A stretch of DNA of 64,000 nucleotides from CAZLFQ01 sp964625465 (GCA_964625465.1 CAZVFD010000006.1:1-64000); one strand, 5' to 3'; counted from the first letter of the stretch, positions 25,474-35,739 are shown. Made by a program: numbers and translations. Notes: generated by a model not told the origin, from the letters alone.

Positions 25474-26424
25474 ATGATAAATGAAATGGAATCAAGATAC
25501 GATAAAGCAAAAGAATTCCTAGGTTCACACCCTGAATATGTAAATATCGCATCTTCTTTAGCTCTTGGATTTCTACCAGCAATTTTGTATGGTAAAGAAT
25601 CTTATAAACTAGGATTGGCGATAGCTTTTCATGCTGGAGCAAGTGTGGTTACACATTATCTTAAAGAACATGATTATCTAAACCCTTTAGCGCAAGAATT
25701 AATCGATTACGCTACAAGTGTTCCAATATTCTTGACTAGCTTTCATAGCTATAATGATTTTATTAAAAAATCAAAACCATTAAGTACTTATACTCTAATT
25801 AGTACCGCTTATGAGTATGGTGCTGATAAAGTAGCAGAAGCTTTTTCTTTTGGCACTGCTTCTTTAGCTAATATGGTAGCGGCTTCAGAAATCGGAAAAG
25901 CTGTGTTAAGAGCAGCTGATGACGAAGAAGCAGAGTCCTATCAAGCAGGTTCGGCTTTTTCAGGAGTTTATTTTGGATTAAAATACTTTCCAGCTATGCT
26001 TATAAAATGCAGCCTATTTCCTGAAGTTCCAGAAGGCGCAAGTAGAATTGGATATTCACACCATTACTTTGGCGCAGGTACGGTTCAGGGGGTGATTTTA
26101 CAATCTACAGACCAGTTGTTTGACCCATTTAATTTTGAAATTCATAAATTTGCAAAAGATACTATAACATCTGCACTTGATTCAGGTGTGAATGCTTTTT
26201 TATATAAAGTTCCAGGAAATGCTGCAGCTAATACGGCAAAAATGATATCGTTGAAACAAGAATACCCTGTTATGCATTATTACCCAATTTCTGCGATAAT
26301 TGAGGATTCAAATTTATTAATGAAGAAATGGCATGGTATTCCTGAGATGTCAGAGGCTATTTTAGTCGGAGTAGAGCATATTTTAAGTGCTAGTAATAAT
26401 GCAACAATGATAGATGAATTTTAA
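25474..26424 (+). CDS. orphan hydrophobic protein
   Basis: No family recognised. The 316-residue product has hydrophobic stretches (ASSLALGFLPAILYG, LGLAIAFHAGASVVTHY, ATSVPIFLTSFHSY) and a Tyr/Ala-rich middle (SAFSGVYFGLKYFPAML). It lacks a clear signal peptide. ATG at 25474 follows GAGAGGT; the longer reading from 25438 has none. It lies between ruvX and the UvrD-like helicase, 8 bases before the latter, but a functional link is not implied. Similar style to the orphans at 5212 and 54308, without clear homology by eye. Confidence 0.5.
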   Translation: MINEMESRYDKAKEFLGSHPEYVNIASSLALGFLPAILYGKESYKLGLAIAFHAGASVVTHYLKEHDYLNPLAQELIDYATSVPIFLTSFHSYNDFIKKSKPLSTYTLISTAYEYGADKVAEAFSFGTASLANMVAASEIGKAVLRAADDEEAESYQAGSAFSGVYFGLKYFPAMLIKCSLFPEVPEGASRIGYSHHYFGAGTVQGVILQSTDQLFDPFNFEIHKFAKDTITSALDSGVNAFLYKVPGNAAANTAKMISLKQEYPVMHYYPISAIIEDSNLLMKKWHGIPEMSEAILVGVEHILSASNNATMIDEF

Positions 26425-26432
26425 GGTATACA

Positions 26433-28575
26433 GTGACAGCACTTGCTGAAAAATTAGAAACCAAATATACAAACGGCCTTAATCCTGAACAGTTAGATGC
26501 AGTCCTATCAATCGACGGACCGTTACTTGTGCTTGCTGGTGCTGGCACGGGTAAAACTAAAGTTCTTACCACAAGAATTGCGCATTTATTAAATGAAAGA
26601 AAAGCTTTTCCAAGCCAAATTTTGGCTGTGACATTTACTAATAAGGCCGCAAAAGAAATGAAATCAAGACTTCAATCTCAATTGGATGCGCCAATTGATG
26701 GTTTATGGCTCGGCACATTTCACTCTATTGCAGCAAAAATTCTCCGCCGACATGCGGACTTGCTCGGGTTTACCAAGGACTTCACTATTATTGATACCGA
26801 AGATCAGCTACGTTTAGCGAAGCAAATTTTGAAGGACTACAATATTGATGAAAAGAAAAATCCTGCAAAGCTATTTCTATATTTAATTGGTAGATTTAAA
26901 GATAAGGCTATTACCCCAGATAAAGCATCAAGTGATGTCTCTCACTTTGGCAATGGTATGTTAGTCACATTATATTCTGAATACCAGAAGCGCCTCAAAT
27001 CTCTAAACGCAATGGACTTCGGCGATTTGCTAGCATTTAACATAGATCTTTTTCAAAAGAATGAAGATGTATTTAACGAATATGCCAATAAATTTAAATA
27101 CATTCTCGTTGACGAGTATCAAGATACCAACGTTTGCCAATACAAGTGGCTTAAGATGTTGGCGCAATCAAGGCATAATATATGTTGTGTGGGTGATGAC
27201 GACCAATCTATTTATGGTTGGAGAGGCGCGGAAGTTACAAATATTCTCATGTTTGACCGCGATTTTCCAAATGCAAAAATTGTAAGGCTTGAAAGAAACT
27301 ATCGTTCTACAAACCACATTTTGGCGGCTGCATCTGGTATAATTTCTCACAACAAAGAACGCCATGGAAAGGAACTTTGGACTGATAAAAATAATGGAGC
27401 AAAGATTAAACTTAATTCTTTCTATGATGAGCGAGAAGAAGCCCGTTATATTGCAGAAGAAATTGAAGCTCAGCAACAGCTACACAAACACCCTTTGAAT
27501 GAAATGGCGATCCTAGTAAGGGCTGGATATCAGACTAGGAGCTTTGAAGAAAGTTTAAATTTCTTAAGAATACCATACAGAATTATTGGTGGATTCAAGT
27601 TCTATGAACGTACTGAAATTAAGGACACTTTGGCGTATATCAGAGTTTTGGTGAATCCAGACGATAGCCTTGCTTTTGAAAGAATAGTAAATACTCCAAA
27701 GCGTGGAGTGGGTATGGCCACTATTCAAGAGATTCATTTATTCTCACGCAATAATAATATCTCATTGATGAATGCAATTAGTGAGCTTATAGCCTCTGGC
27801 CAGATCAAAGGGAAGCAAGCACAATCACTTCAAAAATTGTTACAAGATTTCAAAAATTGGCGTGAGCAATTAAAATCAATACCACATTGGCAAGTTGTGG
27901 ATAATATACTTGTTGAATCTGGCTACATTGAAATGTGGAAAAATGAAGGTACAGAGGAAGCGAAAGAGAGGGTTGATAACATCAAAGAATTGCTTAGAGC
28001 ATTAGAAGAATTTAGCGACTTACCAGAATATTTAGAGCATGTGAGTTTAATTAGTGATGCGGACAACATTAATGATGATAATAAAGTCAATATCATGACC
28101 ATGCACGCTGCCAAGGGTTTGGAATTTGATACAGTGTTTTTACCTGGCTGGGAGGAAGGAATTTTCCCATCTCAAAAATCTATTGATGANNNNNNNNNNC
28201 CTAGAAGAAGAGCGTAGATTAGCATATGTCGGCATTACTAGAGCAAAGCAGAATCTATATATTTCCTATGCATCTAATAGAAGAATTTATGGTAGCTATC
28301 AGAGCAGTCTTCCATCAAGATTCATCGATGAGTTGCCTGAAGGGCATTATGAAATAGTAAATAGCTTTGGTCTAAGCTATAAGAAATTTAAAAAACAAGC
28401 TGAGAGTATTGAGTTCTCACAAGTCGCTAATGATGATGAATTCCAAAGAGGTGAGCGCGTGTTCCACATTAAATTTGGCTATGGTAAAATAATGAACATA
28501 GCTGGGAATATTGCAGAAGTGGCGTTTGAAAAATCAGGAGTCAAAAAAGTTTTGGTGGATTATCTCGATTCTTAG
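26433..28575 (+). CDS. uvrD: UvrD/PcrA-family ATP-dependent DNA helicase (interrupted by assembly gap)
   Basis: This SF1A 3'-5' helicase acts in nucleotide-excision and mismatch repair. Motifs in order: Q-motif LNPEQLDAVLSIDGPLLVLA, Walker A GAGTGKT, VTFTNKAAKEMKSRL, GTFHSIAAKILRR, Walker B ILVDEYQDTN, VGDDDQSIYGWRGAE, LERNYRS, VNIMTMHAAKGLEFDTVFLP, and after the gap RLAYVGITRAKQNLYI. Start is GTG with AAGGT upstream. Ten Ns at 28190-28199 replace the variable loop between SIDE and LEEERR, where relatives have roughly six residues. A length divisible by 3 restores the frame. The total is near 714 residues, normal for PcrA/UvrD. Confidence 0.92.
28190..28199. other. assembly gap (10 N) inside uvrD-like gene
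   Basis: The gap sits between SIDE and LEEERRLAYVG, motifs separated by only a few residues in relatives. The true length must be divisible by 3 for an intact gene and is likely a little over 10. Confidence 0.95.
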
Positions 28576-28617
28576 GCGTTAAGATTGTTAAAATTGTTTA
28601 ATCCTTGATGATTGAAG

Positions 28618-29745
28618 TTACAGTTCGCCCATATTTGGTGTTGCCGTCACCATAAATTCTTTTATAATATCTAGAAAGCCTTTGCAATTTTCAAGGTTTG
28701 AAGGAAAATCTGGTTTAAAAGTTCTGTTATTTGATTCAAATGTTTCTCCTAAAAATAATGGAAGAAAATATTCGTAAATATTATAAATATCTTTAACACT
28801 GAATGACTCTATAGATTGTTCAAATTCAAGATAAATTCTCGAGTCTTGGGGTTTTGAAAAATAACCTTCTAGCCCTTTCAAGCTCTGCGTTAATTGTTGA
28901 ATTATTCTAGGTTGTTTATTTTCATAAGAGCTAGTATCTAATGGTAGAACCACGAAATTATCTTTGATACTCTCGTCTGTTATTATATGTCCTAGGTGTT
29001 TTGATCCAACGATTGCAACTGAGTTTACGCCTACTGTTTCTAATATAGCCTTATTTATCCCAATATCTCGCAAATCACCTAGTACACCTTCGGCACCTAT
29101 TTCATGAAGTGGGTCGATTGAAATCAGTTTGTAATTCAATAGATTTTTAGCTATAAACTCACCTTCAATAAAATGGAAACCAAAAGCACTGTCAGAGTAT
29201 TTATAATAACTGCTCACCGTTTCAGCAGATTGCTCAACTAATAAATTTGATAATATTGTTTTACTTTTAAGATAAGTCAGTATAGCGAGTTCTAAAAGTA
29301 GAGAAGATTGACTCTCATGAGATTCACCAATTAATATTAACAAATCCTTTCCTTCAGATTTTGCTTCTTCAGCTTTGTTATTTACTAACGATACAAATCG
29401 ATTAAATAATCCGATTACTTTTGATTCTTCTAGAGGGTTGTCTCTAGTGATTAAGTCGAAGTTACCTAGCAAATTAAGTTTACTATATTTAAGACTTTCA
29501 GAATTATCAGAGTTTCTTTTTATATCACGAAAAATGTAATCTGATTTTAATGGGCAATCTAGGTCAACATGCTTTTTTAGAAAATCAATATGCAAGTCTA
29601 ATTTATTGATTATTGTCTTTTTCTTCATATATCTGTTTGTTAAGTTCAAGATCGGTGAGTTATAGTTGGAATTGTTGAAAAAGTCAATTGAAGGCAAGGG
29701 TTGACCTGCGTCTGTATTATTAGTAGAGTCCCCACTGAAATACAA
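28618..29745 (-). CDS. orphan protein with TraB/EreA/ChaN-like motifs
   Basis: I cannot place this 375-residue protein firmly. It has a series of motifs like the TraB/TIKI/EreA/ChaN fold: LLILIGESHESQSS (GESH, 140-143), LLVEQ (E171), LISIDPLHE (D211) and VAIVGSKHLGHII (247-253). Members of that fold include erythromycin esterases, haem-binding ChaN and TIKI proteases. The first 130 residues are unlike known domains. The start is uncertain: TTG at 29745 gives the full frame, and an ATG 39 codons in is an alternative. It is divergent from ilvE with 25 bases between. No signal peptide. Confidence 0.5.
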   Translation of the reverse strand: MYFSGDSTNNTDAGQPLPSIDFFNNSNYNSPILNLTNRYMKKKTIINKLDLHIDFLKKHVDLDCPLKSDYIFRDIKRNSDNSESLKYSKLNLLGNFDLITRDNPLEESKVIGLFNRFVSLVNNKAEEAKSEGKDLLILIGESHESQSSLLLELAILTYLKSKTILSNLLVEQSAETVSSYYKYSDSAFGFHFIEGEFIAKNLLNYKLISIDPLHEIGAEGVLGDLRDIGINKAILETVGVNSVAIVGSKHLGHIITDESIKDNFVVLPLDTSSYENKQPRIIQQLTQSLKGLEGYFSKPQDSRIYLEFEQSIESFSVKDIYNIYEYFLPLFLGETFESNNRTFKPDFPSNLENCKGFLDIIKEFMVTATPNMGEL

Positions 29746-29770
29746 AACACAGAGTTTAGATACTAGGGAT

Positions 29771-30646
29771 ATGTCACAATTACCATTTGATCAAAGAGAA
29801 GGAAAGATTTGGTACAACGGCCAGATAGTAGATTGGAAAGATGCGAAACTGCATGTACTTACACATGGTTTGCATTACGGAAGTTCAGTATATGAGGGTA
29901 TAAGAGTTTATAATTATAAACCTTTTAAGCTAAAAGAGCATATGGAGCGTTTAGAGCATTCAGCAAAATGTTTGGGGTTTGAATTGCCGTATTCAGTCGC
30001 AGAAATGTGTGAACATTTCTTAGAGCAGGTAAAGTTAAACGATATAACAAATGGTTATGGAAGACCAGCAGCATGGCGCGGTTCCGAAACTATGTTGATT
30101 GGTGGCGAAGGCACTAAAATTAATTTGATAATTGCAGTTTGGAAATCGTTTGAAAATAAACGTAATGAACTTAGAGAAAATGGAATAAGACTTTGTGTAA
30201 GTAAGTGGAAAAAACCAAATGCAGATGCATCCCCATATTCAGCTAAATGTGCTGGTATTTATACTTTGTGTACCATTGTAAAAAACGACGCAGTAGCTAA
30301 TGGTTTTGATGATGCTATTCTTCTGGATAGTCGCGGATTTGTTACTGAAGGAACAACCTCGAATATATTTTTTATTTATGGAAACGAGCTGCATACGCCA
30401 TTTGCAGACTGTTTTTTAAATGGAATTACAAGGCAGACATTTATTCAGATTGCAAAAAGCAACGATATAAAAGTTGTAGAAAGACACATATCTATTGAAG
30501 ATGCAAAAAAAGCTGATGCAGCATTTTTAACGGGTACTGCGATTGAGACAACTCCAGTCAAATCTATTGACGAAAAGGTCTATAATATATCGGATGCAAT
30601 GTACAAAATGCTAGCTGAAGAATATAGTAAGCTTGTAAATAGCTAA
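29771..30646 (+). CDS. ilvE: branched-chain-amino-acid aminotransferase
   Basis: IlvE interconverts Leu, Ile and Val with their 2-oxo acids using PLP. The 291-residue class IV aminotransferase shows THGLHYGSSVYEGIRVY, the PLP-Lys region SPYSAKCAGIYTL, DDAILLDSRGFVTEGTTSNI and AFLTGTAIETTPV. Length is normal. AGGG lies just ahead of the ATG. With no other branched-chain gene in view, it may act on imported amino acids or oxo acids. Confidence 0.92.
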   Translation: MSQLPFDQREGKIWYNGQIVDWKDAKLHVLTHGLHYGSSVYEGIRVYNYKPFKLKEHMERLEHSAKCLGFELPYSVAEMCEHFLEQVKLNDITNGYGRPAAWRGSETMLIGGEGTKINLIIAVWKSFENKRNELRENGIRLCVSKWKKPNADASPYSAKCAGIYTLCTIVKNDAVANGFDDAILLDSRGFVTEGTTSNIFFIYGNELHTPFADCFLNGITRQTFIQIAKSNDIKVVERHISIEDAKKADAAFLTGTAIETTPVKSIDEKVYNISDAMYKMLAEEYSKLVNS

Positions 30647-30683
30647 ACCTTGGGTATATTCTCAAATTAAGAAGGAAAATCCT

Positions 30684-32891
30684 ATGAGTCTGTATTTGAG
30701 ATTTGTTTGTACAGTATTGCTAGCCATAACTTTGAATGCATCAGAAGTTTTTGCAAACGATATTAACTTGAAGAGCGGTGAGCCGATTCAAATTCAAGCT
30801 GATCAACTGTATTATGAAAAGAATCGGAATATTGCCTATGCATTAGGTCATGTCGAGATTTTTCAAGGGCAGCAAATATTATTGGCCGATCACGCCACTT
30901 TCTACAGGGAGCAGGACATTATATACCTAAAAGGAAATGTAGCCATTAAAAGAGAAGACGGTAGCGTTTTTTTTTCAGATGAGGCTCGACTAGAAAAAAC
31001 TTCAAAGATTGGTTTGGCATTAAACTTTAAAGCTAGAATGGCCAAGAACACATTGCTTGCAGCTAAATATGCAGAATTAATTGATGATAACACCATGGAA
31101 ATGGAAGAGATGGTAGTTTCTCCTTGTAAAGTGTGTGAGAGTAATTACAGAAGCTTTTTTCCACTCTGGCAATTTAGATCTAAAAAAGCGACATTAGATA
31201 AGCAGGCTGAAAGAATCTATTATAAAGATGCAAAGATAGATTTCTTAGGCGTACCTGTCTTCTATACCCCGTATATTTCTTCACCTGCGCCAGGTGCTAA
31301 GCGAAAAAGTGGAGTTTTGTTTCCTGAAGTTAACTATTCCAGTAGTAACACTGGTTTTGGTTTGGGTGTGCCATATTACTGGAACATTGCGCCAGATAAG
31401 GATGCAACGCTAACCCCTATGGTTACAACTAAAGGTGGGCAACTGTTTTTTGGTGAATATAGACAAAAATTTAGGTCTGGTGATGTGGTTTTAAAGGGAA
31501 GTGTTGCACATGTACAAAAAACTACAAAAAGCGGAAGAAAGGTAGAAGATAAAAATACATTGAAAGGGCACTACGATATAGTTGGAGATTTTGATATTTC
31601 TAATAGTTGGCACAAAGGAAAATTACAATTTAAGGCAAAAAGAATTTTTGATCCTGCAAAGACATATCTAGCGAAATATAAAGTGTCAAAAGAGCAAATT
31701 TTAAGAACAGACGTGACCTATAATGTTTTTGAGGATAGAAATTACTACATCGCAAGAGCGTTATCTTTTCAGGACTTAAGGCCGAATCATAACAATAAAA
31801 CCACGCCAATTGCAGTGCCTTTATTAGAAGCTCATAGAGAAAAGAAGTTAGATATTTGGAATGCGAAACTCATAACAGATATGAATGTTTTAAACTTACT
31901 CAGAAATCAAGGCGAGTCATATCAAAGATTCAGCTTTTCCGAGGGAATTAAGATCCCAGTGAAATTACCTCATGGGCACCAGTTTAATACTATTTTATCG
32001 GTTAGAGGAGATGGATATAACGTACAGAAAACTCCAATAGTTGTTAAGGATACTCAAACAAAGCTGTTTAATAATAAAGAAGGAACTGAGGGGCGTATTT
32101 ATCCTGAACTTAGGAATGAATGGAGTTGGCCACTTTATAATTTTATTGGGAATAATATGTTAATTGTAGAGCCTGTTGCACAGCTCATGGTCGCCCCTAA
32201 CATGACCAATTTGGACAAGGTTGGTAATGAAGATAGTTTGCTTCCAGAGATATCGGCCTCGAATCTTTTCTCCCATAATCGTTATGTAGGATTTGACAAG
32301 ATAGAAAGTGGCACGCGTATGAACTATGGCATTAGGGGAAATCTTACGTTTGAAAAATTTAAAAATATAAATGCAATATTTGGCCAAACTTACAGGACTC
32401 ACAAAGATAGCAATTTTGATAGAAAAAGTGGACTTGATGGTCATCAATCAGATTATGTTGGTAAATTGACTGTACAGCCAGATGAGTATGTGTTTTTTAA
32501 TGATGCATTTAGAATTGATTCAGAGGAAGGCAAGCCACTTAGAAATGAGTTCAATATGGAGGTTTCATATCCAACTTGGACACTAAATATGGTGCATATG
32601 TGGATTGATAATGAGTTGGTTGACAGTAATACTAGAAAATATAGGCAAGAAATAGGTGTTACTGGTACATATAATTTTTTCAGAGAGTGGTGGATAGAAG
32701 GTGGGATAAGTAGCAGATTAGGAAAGAAAATTGCGGCTGATAGCTCTCGGATAGTAAATACTTCTTCGGCTCTCAGATTTCAAGCAGATTGCCTTTATGC
32801 CAAATTTGTAGTATCAAGAGATTACACAAAGACTAGGGATTTAAAGCCTGAAAACACATATTCTTTTGTTATAACAATTCCAACGTACTGA
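30684..32891 (+). CDS. lptD: LPS-assembly protein LptD
   Basis: LptD is the outer-membrane beta-barrel that inserts lipopolysaccharide. A signal peptide (LRFVCTVLLAITLNASEVFA) precedes an OstA/LptA-like beta-jellyroll domain (IQIQADQLYYEKNRN, GNVAIKREDG) and the barrel domain from about residue 180. Cysteines in SPCKVCES and near the C-terminus (FQADCLYAK) could form the disulfides known in LptD. 735 residues is normal for alphaproteobacteria. surA follows two bases later, the common order. It implies that this organism makes LPS or a related glycolipid. Confidence 0.92.
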   Translation: MSLYLRFVCTVLLAITLNASEVFANDINLKSGEPIQIQADQLYYEKNRNIAYALGHVEIFQGQQILLADHATFYREQDIIYLKGNVAIKREDGSVFFSDEARLEKTSKIGLALNFKARMAKNTLLAAKYAELIDDNTMEMEEMVVSPCKVCESNYRSFFPLWQFRSKKATLDKQAERIYYKDAKIDFLGVPVFYTPYISSPAPGAKRKSGVLFPEVNYSSSNTGFGLGVPYYWNIAPDKDATLTPMVTTKGGQLFFGEYRQKFRSGDVVLKGSVAHVQKTTKSGRKVEDKNTLKGHYDIVGDFDISNSWHKGKLQFKAKRIFDPAKTYLAKYKVSKEQILRTDVTYNVFEDRNYYIARALSFQDLRPNHNNKTTPIAVPLLEAHREKKLDIWNAKLITDMNVLNLLRNQGESYQRFSFSEGIKIPVKLPHGHQFNTILSVRGDGYNVQKTPIVVKDTQTKLFNNKEGTEGRIYPELRNEWSWPLYNFIGNNMLIVEPVAQLMVAPNMTNLDKVGNEDSLLPEISASNLFSHNRYVGFDKIESGTRMNYGIRGNLTFEKFKNINAIFGQTYRTHKDSNFDRKSGLDGHQSDYVGKLTVQPDEYVFFNDAFRIDSEEGKPLRNEFNMEVSYPTWTLNMVHMWIDNELVDSNTRKYRQEIGVTGTYNFFREWWIEGGISSRLGKKIAADSSRIVNTSSALRFQADCLYAKFVVSRDYTKTRDLKPENTYSFVITIPTY

Positions 32892-32892
32892 T

Positions 32893-33843
32893 ATGAAAAA
32901 TTTTATACTTCTATTTGTCTCTCTATTTTTGGCTTTAAATGCAGCATATGCTGAACAGCAAGCAGTGGTTGTTGTTGTGAACGATGAGGCAATAACTGAC
33001 TTGGATGTGAAAAAAAGACTAGATTTAGTTCTTAAGTCTAGCGGTATAGTTTCGCCAGACAATAAAACTTTAGCCTTAATGAGCCAACACGTAGTTTATG
33101 GATTGATTGATGAAAAGCTTATTCAACGTGAAGCAAAATCTAAGAGTATAGAGATAGACGATGCAGATTTATCATTTGCTATGAACAGCATCGCTGAGAA
33201 AAATGGCATTAGTATTATGGAGCTTGATAAATTCCTTTCAAGTAAAGGCATAAGAAAAGATGTTTTAGAGGAGCAAATAAAAGGCCAGTTAATACTAAAT
33301 AAGTATATGCGAGTTTTGATTCAACCGAAGGTTTCTGTATCCGAAAAAGAAGTTGAAGAGAGCAGGGGAACTTTGCTTAAAGCATTGTCTAAATCTAAAA
33401 ATAAAGTGTCGCAAATGAAGCTAGCGGAAATAGTGCTTTATCCAAAATATAACAACAAAGATGGCGAGAGAGGATTAGCCGACAAACTTGTTTCTCAAAT
33501 CAATTCTGGATCTGATTTCGCCGCTCTGGCAAAAGAGTTTTCTGAAAGTAATAGTGCTGCATCAGGTGGTAATATTGGCTGGGTTTATGTTGATCAAGTG
33601 ATTCCTGAAATTGCTCGAGCAATTATGAGTTTAGAAGCTGGGCAAGTGTCCCATCCTATCGCTCTGAACGATGGCGTTCACATTATTAAAGTTATGGAAG
33701 TGAAATATCGCAAAGACGATTCCGTGCCAGAGCAAATTAATGATGAGCAAATTAAAGAGATGTTGCTAAACAAGAAATTGGATTTGCAGATTAAGAACCT
33801 GCTAAGAAGACTCCGTAGAGACGGCTTCGTAAGCTTTAAGTAA
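32893..33843 (+). CDS. surA: SurA-like periplasmic peptidyl-prolyl isomerase/chaperone
   Basis: SurA escorts outer-membrane proteins across the periplasm. Order: signal peptide (MKNFILLFVSLFLALNAAYA), SurA N-terminal chaperone helices (VVVVNDEAITDLDVKKRL), then one parvulin (PPIC) domain with SDFAALAKEFSESNSAASGG and HPIALNDGVHIIKVME. 316 residues fits a single-parvulin form; E. coli SurA has two. It directly follows lptD, one of its best-known clients. Confidence 0.88.
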   Translation: MKNFILLFVSLFLALNAAYAEQQAVVVVVNDEAITDLDVKKRLDLVLKSSGIVSPDNKTLALMSQHVVYGLIDEKLIQREAKSKSIEIDDADLSFAMNSIAEKNGISIMELDKFLSSKGIRKDVLEEQIKGQLILNKYMRVLIQPKVSVSEKEVEESRGTLLKALSKSKNKVSQMKLAEIVLYPKYNNKDGERGLADKLVSQINSGSDFAALAKEFSESNSAASGGNIGWVYVDQVIPEIARAIMSLEAGQVSHPIALNDGVHIIKVMEVKYRKDDSVPEQINDEQIKEMLLNKKLDLQIKNLLRRLRRDGFVSFK

Positions 33844-33899
33844 TATTCCTGACAGCGAATATTTTTGGTGGTACGCAGAGCACATATTAATTGATTCTG

Positions 33900-35723
33900 T
33901 CAATTAAAGAAGAAATCAATTTGTGGTCTACTTCTCTCTCTTCTATCAGCTACTTGTCGTCCATTTGTAATGGCTGCGGTTACGGCTGGTGCAATGGTTA
34001 CGTTTGCATGGGAGGATGAGGAAGCAGAAGTAGCCAGACCTGTGGCCGAAGATGCTTTTTGTCCGTATTGTTCAATCAAAGCTTTCACATCAGTGCTACA
34101 ACACTTCATTAGATTTTGTGGCAGCTTAGGGAAATAAGGTAGTAAAATTTCCACACTTTCAGTATGTCCCTTTTTTGCAGCCAAGTGTAGAGGGGTGTTG
34201 CCATCACCATTAGGGGCGAGGAGTGTTTTAAGTAATTCAGGGTTATCTTTGACCGCAGCCAGAATCACTTTTACACTTTCAGTATATCCATTATATTCAG
34301 CCAAGTGCAGTGGGGTGTTGCCATCACCATTAGGGGCGAGGAGTGTTTTAAGTAATTCAGGGTTATCTTTGACCGCAGCCAGAATCACTTTTACACTTTC
34401 AATATGTCCATTTATTGCAGCCAAGTGCAGTGGGGTGTTGCCATTACTGTTAGGGGCGAGGAGTGTTTTTAGTAAGTCAGGTTTATCTTTCGCCGCAGCC
34501 AAAATCGCTTTTACACTTTCAATATGTCCATTTATTGCAGCCAAGTGCAGTGGGGTGTTGCCATAGATATTAGGGGCGAGGAGTATTTTAAGTAAGTCAG
34601 GGTTATCTTTCGCCGCAGCCAGAATCGCTTTTACACTTTCAGTATTTCCATTCGTTGCAGCCCAGTGCAGCGGGGTGTTGCCACTACTGTTAGGGGCGAG
34701 GAGAGTTTTTAGTAAGTCAGGTTTATCTTTCGCCTCAGCCAGAATCGCTTTTACACTTTCAGTATCTCGCTTTTTTGCAGCCAAGTGCATAGGGGTTTCT
34801 CCATTACTGTTAGGAGCGAGGAGTGTTTTAAGTAAGTCAGGGTTATCTTTCGCCGCAGCCAGAATCACTTTTACACTTTCAGTATATCCATTTTTTGCAG
34901 CCGAGTGTAGTGGAGTGTTGCCAATACTGTTAGGTGCGAAAAAGTTATTTAGTAGAGCATTATCTTGTCTAATGAATTGGATTGTTCTTGAAATGAGTGC
35001 TGGGAATTTCATGCATAAATCTCTAATTTCTTTCACCTCAATTCCCTCTGGAATTCTTTCTTGTGGATTGGTATACACCAAGGCTACTAGCACTTGTTTT
35101 CTAATTTCAAGATTGTTGTAATCAAATTTATCAGGCAGCAATTTCAATAGATAATCTAAAGGCCTGTAAGTAGAGAGCACACTGATTTTATTTATTTCAA
35201 GCTGTAGTTTTATTAAAGGTTCGATAATATCTGATGGCTCAATATACTCAGCATGTTCGGGGTTGTCTAATAATTCACAAATTCCATGAATTAATCCAAT
35301 GATGTTTTCTGTTTTTCTGTTTTTTGGTTCTAGCGAATGATAGCGCTCGATTTGATCACTGGTATTGTGAATATAGGATTGTATTGTATTGGTAACTTCT
35401 TTTAAGGCTGTTTCGTGGTCTTGGTTTTGTAATGGTACTATGATTTGTTCTTGTTCTGAGCTAGTCGAAGCGATACTTTCTTTATTTTTTTCTGCAAACT
35501 CCAGAGTTATCTCAAGAACTTGCAAAGAATTAATTACTCTAATTTTAGTTGCTGCAAATGGAGTTTCAGGCTTTGCCGCATTAACAATATTCTTAATACA
35601 CTCTATAACAGTTGCAGGGATAGACTTAACGTTCTTAATAGACTCTATAGTCGCATCAAAACTTTCTTTATCATTACACGAAGCAACCTTAGCTATTATT
35701 TCTTTAATTTCCATATTACACAT
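33900..35723 (-). CDS. ankyrin-repeat protein with seven near-identical repeats
   Basis: This 607-residue protein has a 260-residue helical N-terminal region of unknown function, then seven ankyrin-like repeats (about 262-514) and a Ser/Ala-rich tail (ATGLATSASSSSHA). The repeat unit is 40 residues rather than 33, typified by GNTPLHLAA, GHIESVKVILAA and KDNPELLKTLLAP. The extra seven residues form a KDNPDLL-type turn. At DNA level the period is exactly 120 bases, with long identical blocks. There is no signal peptide. Such proteins are often host-directed in intracellular bacteria, but that is inference. A promoter (TTGACT-16-TATATT) lies upstream. Confidence 0.85.
   Translation of the reverse strand: MCNMEIKEIIAKVASCNDKESFDATIESIKNVKSIPATVIECIKNIVNAAKPETPFAATKIRVINSLQVLEITLEFAEKNKESIASTSSEQEQIIVPLQNQDHETALKEVTNTIQSYIHNTSDQIERYHSLEPKNRKTENIIGLIHGICELLDNPEHAEYIEPSDIIEPLIKLQLEINKISVLSTYRPLDYLLKLLPDKFDYNNLEIRKQVLVALVYTNPQERIPEGIEVKEIRDLCMKFPALISRTIQFIRQDNALLNNFFAPNSIGNTPLHSAAKNGYTESVKVILAAAKDNPDLLKTLLAPNSNGETPMHLAAKKRDTESVKAILAEAKDKPDLLKTLLAPNSSGNTPLHWAATNGNTESVKAILAAAKDNPDLLKILLAPNIYGNTPLHLAAINGHIESVKAILAAAKDKPDLLKTLLAPNSNGNTPLHLAAINGHIESVKVILAAVKDNPELLKTLLAPNGDGNTPLHLAEYNGYTESVKVILAAVKDNPELLKTLLAPNGDGNTPLHLAAKKGHTESVEILLPYFPKLPQNLMKCCSTDVKALIEQYGQKASSATGLATSASSSSHANVTIAPAVTAAITNGRQVADRRERSRPQIDFFFN
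34192..34935 (-). repeat. 120-base tandem repeats encoding ankyrin units
   Basis: The 120-base unit recurs about six times. 34192-34281 and 34312-34401 are identical over 90 bases, and 34388-34444 matches 34508-34564 over 57 bases. Identity blocks shift along the array, a sign of recent recombination or gene conversion. Confidence 0.9.
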
Positions 35724-35739
35724 CCATTGAATTGCAAAA

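Noticed and set aside
33887..33907. AT-rich hairpin (TTAATTGA/TCAATTAA) between surA and the ankyrin gene
   Set aside because: No T-tract follows on either strand and it overlaps the ankyrin stop codon, so a terminator is not supported.
34195..35121. Plus-strand open frames across the ankyrin array
   Set aside because: These are the antisense reading of the repeats; the repetitive frame arises from the 120-base period, and the minus-strand protein is clearly real.
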